A program made the translations under genes and the position numbers. This document shows, piece after piece, positions 32,157 through 36,594 of a stretch of 36,594 nucleotides of DNA. The number at the start of each line of letters is the position of its first letter. Position 1 is the first letter of the stretch. Source of the stretch: a virus; IMG/VR virus record IMGVR_UViG_3300036785_000510, positions 1 through 36,594 of that record; one strand, given 5' to 3'. Under the pieces are notes generated by a model, which had not been told where the DNA came from, did not search any database, and was given only the letters and a program-made list of their open reading frames with translations.

Positions 32157-32380
32157 TCCATATGAGTATAAAGTAGCAAAGTTCCCGCCGGGAAAGGCGC
32201 TTCGTTCGATTCGCAGAACCATCGACACACTGCTAGCGACGAGTCGTTATCCGTTGTTCCTACCGTATCGTGCGTGCCTTTACCTATTACCTCGCGAACG
32301 AAGGCAAAGGGGATATTGCGTTCGCGTGCGGCTTTTGCCGCTTCGAATTTATTGCCTTTCACGACAAGAGATATTGCCAT
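32153..32380 (-). CDS. hypothetical protein
   Basis: 75 residues from ATG 32380 overlapping the upstream stop (TAATG); a longer reading to 32500 would overlap that gene. LVVKGNKFEAAKAARERNIP reads as strand then helix, followed by FAFVREVIGK and a Cys/Trp-containing section (AVCRWFCESNEAPF). No family recognised. Its TGA stop is the start of element 2. Confidence 0.6.
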   Translation of the reverse strand: MAISLVVKGNKFEAAKAARERNIPFAFVREVIGKGTHDTVGTTDNDSSLAVCRWFCESNEAPFPAGTLLLYTHMD

Positions 32381-32595
32381 TAGAGTACCTCTAAGCCGTC
32401 TAGGATCATTCCCGCTATGAGATTGTCCGCATAGCGATGCTCGATCACTATCGCGCCCCCCCAATATATAACTGACCTTGGCGTATTCTCGTCTAACCAA
32501 ACTCTCGCCTCTTGCGACAAGGGGGAGATTAACACGACCGAGCCATGATCGGATATCCGTGCGTCAGGCTCGATTGTATCTGTTGCGTACGTCAT
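32380..32595 (-). CDS. hypothetical protein
   Basis: 71 residues, ATG 32595 with AGAGGAAAC upstream. Contains VVLISPLSQEARVWLDENTP and YWGGAIVIEHRYADNLIAGM, a strand-helix-strand-strand-helix plan reminiscent of small adaptor or antirepressor folds. Preceded by element 3 and coupled to the next gene. Function unknown. Confidence 0.6.
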   Translation of the reverse strand: MTYATDTIEPDARISDHGSVVLISPLSQEARVWLDENTPRSVIYWGGAIVIEHRYADNLIAGMILDGLEVL

Positions 32596-32614
32596 TGCAT
32601 GTTTCCTCTGTTGC

Positions 32615-32668
32615 GAAGTCCATTATGAACTTCGTGACGGGGCATTAAGCCCCGCTTCGAAACTCATT
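32615..32668 (-). repeat. two-hairpin intergenic element, copy 3 of 5
   Basis: Minus strand: TGAGTTTCG, hairpin A (GCGGGGC-TTAAT-GCCCCGT), hairpin B (GAAGTTC-ATAAT-GGACTTC, one G-U pair). Here the upstream gene stops 36 bases earlier, so the TGA is not the stop codon. AGAGG for the next gene follows. Confidence 0.8.
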
Positions 32669-32703
32669 ATATATGTCTGTGTTCGTTTGCGTCTAATTAC
32701 CCG

Positions 32704-32883
32704 TTAAAGCGAACCAACCCAATAGTGAAATTCATCGTAAATTCGGATAACGTATCGCCTACTATCTTCACCTGTTTCGACCACAACATATTGCCAATCG
32801 TGATCATCGGCATTGTTTTTGGAAGCTATTGCTTCAGCCGTCGCTTTATCCGTGAAGATCGTTTCAGGTTGCCTGTTGTTCAT
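32704..32883 (-). CDS. small protein with C-terminal IYDxF motif
   Basis: 59 residues from ATG 32883, favoured by GAGGGA; ATG 32937, one base after the previous stop, would add 18 residues. FTDKATAEAIASKNNADD is a helix, followed by strands WQYVVVETGED and YVIRIYDEFHYWVG. The last strand resembles the end of the gene at 24086-24298. Function unknown. Confidence 0.6.
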   Translation of the reverse strand: MNNRQPETIFTDKATAEAIASKNNADDHDWQYVVVETGEDSRRYVIRIYDEFHYWVGSL

Positions 32884-32938
32884 TTTAGTCCCTCGATTTC
32901 GCGAATTCGTTGCAAGTGTTACTACATATGTTGTCATC

Positions 32939-33199
32939 TCATACTCTTTCGAACGAACGAAGAATAGCGTTATCGTCTTCTTCTAACTCGTTTCGTCTCA
33001 TTAACGTTGCGCTGAACACGTTAGGATCTTTTACCGCTGTATCGAAATGGAAATTTGCCCTTTCGACTGCGATAAATTCTTCTCTCGTCTCCTGCCCGTT
33101 TTTGTCTACGGTTAGCTCATAGTAATATATGCCTACTCCCGCTTGCGCATCGATCATTGCATCGGTAACGCCAGGGGGCAAGTTAGATAGCGATTTCAT
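32939..33199 (-). CDS. hypothetical protein
   Basis: 86 residues with AGGAGACTGAA before the ATG. IDAQAGVGIYYYELTVDKNG and TREEFIAVERANFHFDTA suggest a small beta domain followed by an acidic helical end (RRNELEEDDNAILRS). Directly downstream of element 4. No family recognised. Confidence 0.6.
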   Translation of the reverse strand: MKSLSNLPPGVTDAMIDAQAGVGIYYYELTVDKNGQETREEFIAVERANFHFDTAVKDPNVFSATLMRRNELEEDDNAILRSFERV

Positions 33200-33214
33200 T
33201 TCAGTCTCCTATTA

Positions 33215-33269
33215 GAAGCTAGTTATGAACTTCCTGACGTGCGCCTTTCGACGCACGCTAGAAACTCAT
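33215..33269 (-). repeat. two-hairpin intergenic element, copy 4 of 5
   Basis: Minus strand: TGAGTTTCT, hairpin A (CGTGCG-TCGAAAGG-CGCACG), hairpin B (GAAGTT-CATAAC-TAGCTTC, weaker, with a G-U pair). Most divergent copy. Its TGA is the stop of the zinc-ribbon gene; AGGAG of the next gene follows. Confidence 0.75.
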
Positions 33270-33505
33270 TTTACGCAACCCATTATAACAAGCTCTTCCG
33301 CGCCGTACACGGTCTTATGGCCGCAACTCTCGCATAGATAGCGCCTTGCATCGGGTTCGCAACCATCTTGCTCATGGCCGCAAGCGCGACAAAAACCGGT
33401 AGAATTATCATGCAGCATTACCCTTTCCAACGTTTCGAGAGCAAACTTTTTGCCCTTGATCTTACCCGCGAGTTTGTGATTGCTAGGAAAATACTCTATT
33501 GCCAT
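33266..33505 (-). CDS. small zinc-ribbon protein
   Basis: 79 residues, ATG 33505 with AGAGG nine bases upstream. Two Cys pairs, FCRACGHEQDGC and YLCESCGHKTVYG, are 17-20 residues apart and form a probable four-Cys zinc ribbon. N-terminus is basic (KLAGKIKGKKFALETLERV). Such ribbons bind nucleic acid or RNA polymerase in phage early proteins; target unknown. Confidence 0.7.
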   Translation of the reverse strand: MAIEYFPSNHKLAGKIKGKKFALETLERVMLHDNSTGFCRACGHEQDGCEPDARRYLCESCGHKTVYGAEELVIMGCVK

Positions 33506-33538
33506 TTCATATTGCCTCTTGTTCGAAGTTTCTTGTTC

Positions 33539-33594
33539 GAAGTCCGTTATGAACTTCGCGATACGGCGCGCGAACGCCGTATGCCGAAACTCAT
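33539..33594 (-). repeat. two-hairpin intergenic element, copy 5 of 5
   Basis: Minus strand: TGAGTTTCG, hairpin A (ATACGGCG-TTCGCG-CGCCGTAT, fully different stem sequence), hairpin B (GAAGTTC-ATAAC-GGACTTC). The upstream gene stops 12 bases earlier. The following CTTGTTCGAAG is repeated once before the next ribosome site. Confidence 0.8.
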
Positions 33595-33604
33595 TTACCG
33601 CGGC

Positions 33605-33808
33605 TCAATACCCCTTATTGCGCGGGCCTTCGAAATAGACAAGCCACTCTTGGTTATCCTCGTTATCCTCTTGCATCAAGTCGAGAAATTGGCGTGCCTT
33701 TTTCTCGTTGACGAAGGCGGCAATAAGCGTTCCATCGGCCAACACCCGCCAAGACAGATGTTTTCCTAGCGACGTGCGTAGCACGATAGGTTGCATCTTT
33801 GTTAACAT
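33605..33808 (-). CDS. hypothetical protein, first gene of the element operon
   Basis: 67 residues, ATG with GGAGATAAC upstream. WRVLADGTLIAAFVNEKKAR is a beta hairpin followed by a helix (FLDLMQEDNEDNQEW) and a last strand WLVYFEGP. Compact fold of unknown function. Preceded by the promoter at 33925-33897. Confidence 0.6.
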   Translation of the reverse strand: MLTKMQPIVLRTSLGKHLSWRVLADGTLIAAFVNEKKARQFLDLMQEDNEDNQEWLVYFEGPRNKGY

Positions 33809-33896
33809 GTTATCTCCATTACAGCGTTAGGAATATTGAACTATTTTCAGCAAGCAAAGTCAAAGATTGCAAAGTGCAATTTTGACTGCTTCGCAT

Positions 33897-33925
33897 AATA
33901 TCGCACGATTGATAGCGATAGTCAA
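33897..33925 (-). promoter_or_regulatory. leftward promoter of the element operon
   Basis: Minus strand TTGACT (33925-33920), 17 bp, GATATT (33902-33897), or with 19 bp TATTAT. A weaker TTGACT/TTCAAT pair follows at 33863-33835. A GATAGCGATAG iteron abuts the -35 box, and ATTGC-AAAGT-GCAAT (33866-33880) lies just downstream as a possible operator. Confidence 0.5.
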
Positions 33926-34163
33926 GAGAAGATTTGAAAAGATCGATCACAAAAGCGTGAACATGGTTTAAGTGTATGAAATCGTTTGATTGATAGCGAT
34001 ATCACATAAAAGTGAATGAAAGTTATATATATAGTCTATAGATTCTATAAATTTTACAGATTTTATAGAGGTTAACCCAAAGTAAGGGCCAGACAACTCG
34101 GAGCAAACGGCTTGTCCAGTGTAGTTCGTTGATACTAGACGAATTGCGAGCATTTTTCGACGG

Positions 34164-34340
34164 GGACAACATCTTTTAAACCTATTATATTTTGGACATT
34201 TTTAGCCGTAACAAGCCGTAACACCCCCCTTTTTTCTCGTATATGTATCCCCTTTTATGTTGTCCTAGTTGTCCTAGTTGTCCAAGTATAATAAAATCAA
34301 TACCTTCCCTCGGACAACTTAGGGGACAACCCCGGACAAC
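34164..34340. repeat. array of seven GGACAAC heptamers in mirrored orientation
   Basis: GGACAAC at 34164; three GTTGTCC in 9-bp tandem (34259, 34268, 34277); then GGACAAC at 34312, 34324 and 34334. The three-plus-three mirrored groups flank an AT-rich 28-bp stretch. A protein-binding array or a large hairpin is possible. GCCGTAACA is also doubled at 34205 and 34215. Confidence 0.7.
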
Positions 34341-34484
34341 TATATAAGCGAAAGATCGTGATAGTAAGTAAATGTCGGTAACTGCTAAAGTAAGTAATTG
34401 TCGGTAAAAGCATTTCTTAGTGGCAGATTTGTCACACTGAATCTGGAACTATTCTAAATTGGGCGAAAAAATAAGTAAGCGATA

Positions 34485-34544
34485 GATCGTGATACTTAGC
34501 GATTGATAGTGATACTTAGCGATTGATCGTGATACTTAGCGATA
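34485..34544. repeat. three tandem 20-bp iterons
   Basis: Unit GAT(C/A)GTGATACTTAGCGAT(T/A), three copies in perfect phase. Related shorter motifs (GATCGTGATAGTAA, GATAGTGAT) recur at 34353, 34552, 34583 and 34605, and ACTAATAGTAATC occurs twice (34568, 34627). The pattern resembles replication-initiator iterons. Confidence 0.75.
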
Positions 34545-34670
34545 GTTATAGATAGATAGTGATCGCTACTAATAGTAATCGATGATAGTGATATGATGTG
34601 ATTGATCGTGATAGTAACCATACACTACTAATAGTAATCAATATCGATGAAATCAGCGGGCTAAACGTGT

Positions 34671-34700
34671 TAGCGATAGATAGCGATAGATAGCGATAGT
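34671..34700. repeat. three tandem 10-bp repeats
   Basis: TAGCGATAGA, TAGCGATAGA and TAGCGATAGT follow each other without gap, one per helical turn, then ATAGATAGTGATCGATATA. They share the GCGATAG core with the 20-bp iterons. Confidence 0.7.
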
Positions 34701-34830
34701 TACAGATAGATAGTGATCGATATAGGGGGGGTAGTGGGTAAAGTCTATAGACCTACCGGAGAACTCCGAAATCGATCCGGCGGCCGGGGGGGCAACGGTC
34801 TTTTTTTGCCCCCTTCCCAATACTCGTTGA

Positions 34831-35155
34831 CTTTTTTAGAATCGTCGAGCTTGACACCAAAACCGGATTCCGACGAGGAGGGCGCGGAACTTTCGTTTCC
34901 GTATTGTCCGGTTCGGTCCGACCTGTATGCGTATTTAAGTTAACAGAGTTAACAGAGTTAACAGAATATAATAGAATCAATCACTTCGGACTGTTGACCC
35001 TTCTGTTAACTCTGTTAACCTCCTCGAACGACTTGAGCTGTAGCCGGACAAAATCAACCACTACTTTTTTAGAATCGTCGAGCTTGACTTTTTCCGGTTT
35101 CCATGGTCGAGCTTGAGTCTTCTTTCTTCGGCTTGACTTTTTCCGGTTTCCATGG
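34831..35155. repeat. dispersed direct repeats (25 bp and 24 bp)
   Basis: A 25-base sequence beginning CTTTTTTAGAATCG and ending GAGCTTGAC is identical at 34831-34855 and 35064-35088. A 24-base sequence, CTTGACTTTTTCC to TTTCCATGG, is identical at 35083-35106 and 35132-35155. In minus-strand frames the repeats read VKLDDSKK and KPWKPEKVK, so they may be copies of a gene end. Confidence 0.75.
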
Positions 35156-35223
35156 CTTGCTGCTCCAACGGATCGGCGTGCGGAGGCGCGTGCATGCCTC
35201 CTCGTCGGAATCCGGTTTTGGTG
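34855..35223. repeat. 27-bp perfect inverted repeat spanning 369 bp
   Basis: 34855-34881 (CACCAAAACCGG to GAGGAGG) is the exact reverse complement of 35197-35223. The arms enclose about 315 bp including the GTTAACAGA array and both direct-repeat families. No transposase lies between them. Confidence 0.75.
34939..35019. repeat. GTTAACAGA array, three direct plus two inverted copies
   Basis: GTTAACAGA at 34939, 34948 and 34957 in tandem; TCTGTTAAC at 35002 and 35011 in tandem. The two groups pair perfectly over 18 bp around an AT-rich middle. The plan mirrors the GTTGTCC array 600 bp upstream. Confidence 0.75.
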
Positions 35224-35343
35224 GATGTGAGAGGAGGCCGACGCGGCTGCGATCCCCGGCGTCGGTCTCTTTCCCCTGCCGCTCCTTCCTCGAATGCGAA
35301 TTAATATGGGATATGCGACGAACGGGATGCTAAGGAGATGCAG

Positions 35344-35577
35344 ATGATAGACCCTAATTCTCCCTATATTTCTCCTCCCCATATCGATCCCGATTCTTCT
35401 AATCCTGCTAGTCTCTTCCCTCGTAACCCTTCTCTCTCCATACAAAGCGAAAATGTAGAGATACGAGATGCTGTAATTGCGTTATTAAAACCCATAGAAA
35501 GAATTGCTAGCGGTACCGAGCAAATAGGGAAGATGTTGGATAACATAACTCTGCTGTTAGAACACTATTTAGAATGA
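35344..35577 (+). CDS. small protein preceding terminase
   Basis: 77 residues from ATG 35344, preferred over 35338 because AAGGAG then has normal spacing. Pro/Ser-rich, probably disordered N-terminus (DPNSPYISPPHIDPDSSNPA) and a C-terminal amphipathic helix (VIALLKPIERIASGTEQIGK). It overlaps TerL by ATGA. Position invites a small-terminase guess, but it is shorter than usual and lacks an HTH. Confidence 0.55.
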   Translation: MIDPNSPYISPPHIDPDSSNPASLFPRNPSLSIQSENVEIRDAVIALLKPIERIASGTEQIGKMLDNITLLLEHYLE

Positions 35578-36594
35578 CCGGCCCCGCTCCTACTATCGAC
35601 CGTATCGTCCTCGCCCATATGGTGCTGTCGAACCCGGTAGAGGCGCACGAGGTAGTGTTCTCCCATCGCCACTCGTCTAAGTCCAGCGAAGCGCATAAGG
35701 AGCTGATACGCCTCTATCATAGCGATCTTCCTTACGTTATCGGCATGTGCCATCGCGGGTTTGCTAAGTCTACTCTGCTCGAAGAGACGGCGGCGATCAA
35801 GGCGGCTACCGGTCAAGTCAACCATGTTCTCATCATAGGAGATACCGAGCCGAGGGCTCTGGAGCGTCTTGCCTCCATTCGTCAGGAGTTCGAAGACAAC
35901 AAGTATCTGAACTATCTATGCGGGGACTTGCAAGGAGAGAGTTGGGGCGGAAGGCGTCTTGTCTTGGCGAACGGCACTACATTTTCTGCTCTCGGCCAAG
36001 GGCAATCTCTTCGAGGGATCAAGTCCGGCTCCCGGCGTCCCGATTTCTGTATCATCGACGACCTGGAGAACGAGGAGTCGGTCGAGACGAAGGAGGCCCG
36101 CAGAAAGGTTTGGAACTGGTTCTGGAAGGTTTTGAAGCCTGCATTGCATATCAAGGACTTCAAGATCAGGGTCGCGGCGACGCCTCTTCACCCGGAGTCT
36201 TGCGCGGTGCGTCTGAGCCGAATGAAGGAGTTCAGGGCGCTCTTCGTTCCGGTCGAGTTTATTGATTATTTCGGGGACCGCCAATCGTCCTGGCCCGATT
36301 TGTTTACTCTCGACATTATCGACGAGCTACGGCGGACTTATATAAATGCCGGTCAACTCGATAAGTTCATGTCGGAGTATATGGTCGAGGCGGTAGACCC
36401 CGGCACCAGAATATTTTCCAAGGATATGTTCAAATACGACCCCGAGCTTGTACGCACTTGGCACCCAGTCTACGCCGTACTCGACCCTGCCCGTACTATC
36501 AAGTCTTCGAGTTCTACCACTGGCATTGCCGTGGCGAGTTGGGTCGGTCGCAAACTTGTTATTTGGGAGGCTAAAGGACCACGGATACTTCCAT
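35574..36594 (+). CDS. terL: terminase large subunit, N-terminal 340 residues (3' truncated)
   Basis: Open to the window end. ATPase domain: Walker A GMCHRGFAKST, Walker B FCIIDDLENEES with the catalytic Glu, coupling motif VAATP. The nuclease domain begins at VYAVLDPARTIKSSSSTTG, whose Asp is the first metal ligand of the RNase-H-like fold. TerL pumps DNA into the capsid and cuts it. Start ATG overlaps the previous stop. Remaining nuclease residues lie beyond the window. Confidence 0.9.
   Translation, partial: MTGPAPTIDRIVLAHMVLSNPVEAHEVVFSHRHSSKSSEAHKELIRLYHSDLPYVIGMCHRGFAKSTLLEETAAIKAATGQVNHVLIIGDTEPRALERLASIRQEFEDNKYLNYLCGDLQGESWGGRRLVLANGTTFSALGQGQSLRGIKSGSRRPDFCIIDDLENEESVETKEARRKVWNWFWKVLKPALHIKDFKIRVAATPLHPESCAVRLSRMKEFRALFVPVEFIDYFGDRQSSWPDLFTLDIIDELRRTYINAGQLDKFMSEYMVEAVDPGTRIFSKDMFKYDPELVRTWHPVYAVLDPARTIKSSSSTTGIAVASWVGRKLVIWEAKGPRILP

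Larger units (their letters stand above)
33809..35343. other. 1.5-kb repeat-rich intergenic region
   Basis: No frame here looks like a real gene. The left part (33890-34740) is AT-rich and full of GATA(G/C)(C/T)GAT-like iterons. The middle has a seven-copy GGACAAC array, and the right part (34830-35225) carries direct and inverted repeats and a GTTAACAGA array. It separates the leftward early operon from the rightward packaging genes, the place where phages often keep replication origins, packaging sites and divergent promoters. None of these is proven. Confidence 0.7.

Noticed and set aside
33905-34715. CRISPR-like array
   Set aside because: Repeats are 10-20 bp, directly abutting, without unique spacers and without cas genes; iterons fit better.
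34981-35445. 154-codon leftward frame across the repeat mosaic
   Set aside because: It is built from repeats and an Arg-rich stretch, with no ribosome site and an implausible N-terminus; at best the relic of a gene end.
1-36594. tRNA genes, integrase or lysogeny module
   Set aside because: No cloverleaf with acceptor and T-arm consensus, no tyrosine or serine recombinase motifs and no clear CI-type repressor were seen on reading both strands; only the small RHH and HTH proteins.

Overview
The window is most of the genome of a short-tailed, tailed double-stranded DNA bacteriophage (podovirus-like). It has an N4-gp56-type major capsid protein, P22 gp4/gp10-like tail accessory proteins, very large internal virion proteins, a family A DNA polymerase and a primase-helicase, and no tape measure, sheath or integrase. 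The host cannot be read directly. Low-stringency -35/-10 boxes, a secreted ClpP-like protein of the COG3904 type and the HPIVIPP proline-rich protein beside the lysis genes fit an alphaproteobacterial host, but this is inference. Both ends are cut: position 1 lies inside a probable scaffold-like gene and the right end lies inside the large terminase. TerL, portal, scaffold and capsid are normally adjacent, so the missing piece is probably TerL C-terminus, portal and scaffold N-terminus, and the genome probably closes or permutes across the window ends.

Layout. (1) 1-15817, rightward: capsid and head genes, head-tail adaptor, a free-standing HNH-AP2 homing endonuclease, gp10-like tail protein, appendage protein, a GNAT-like protein, three internal virion proteins (one carrying amidase and transglycosylase-like domains), and a PurD-like ATP-grasp enzyme. 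(2) 15796-18332, leftward: small regulatory-looking genes behind a promoter with a perfect palindromic operator, including a pair of tandem paralogues. (3) 18455-29349, leftward: the replication module, with an SSB-like protein, SF2/Snf2-type helicase, VRR-NUC nuclease, DNA polymerase A, primase-SF3 helicase, an HTH protein and many small genes with overlapping start/stop codons. (4) 29423-31005, rightward: the lysis module (GH24 lysozyme, three-helix holin, proline-rich protein). Antisense to the lysozyme start lies a decayed HNH endonuclease. (5) 31291-33808, leftward: an operon of very small genes ending in a periplasmic ClpP-like protein. (6) 33809-35343: 1.5 kb without convincing genes, packed with iterons, 9-mer arrays and inverted repeats. 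(7) 35344-36594, rightward: a small gene and the start of TerL.

Most notable: in region 5, five copies of a two-hairpin element separate the small genes. The stems keep their pairing while their sequence changes, and in three copies the upstream stop codon is built into the element. This looks like a phage-encoded repeated RNA element that controls or processes one polycistronic mRNA. Second, the DNA polymerase lacks its Exo I motif in the long open frame, but a strongly Shine-Dalgarno-led upstream start restores the motif exactly if the ribosome (or the true sequence) shifts +1 at TTT-C-GAG. Other points are the fossil HNH gene, a capsid protein with an inserted beta domain, two mirrored 9-mer arrays, and GC-rich codon patches inside several otherwise AT-rich genes. 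All functional statements come from motif reading; no database search was run.
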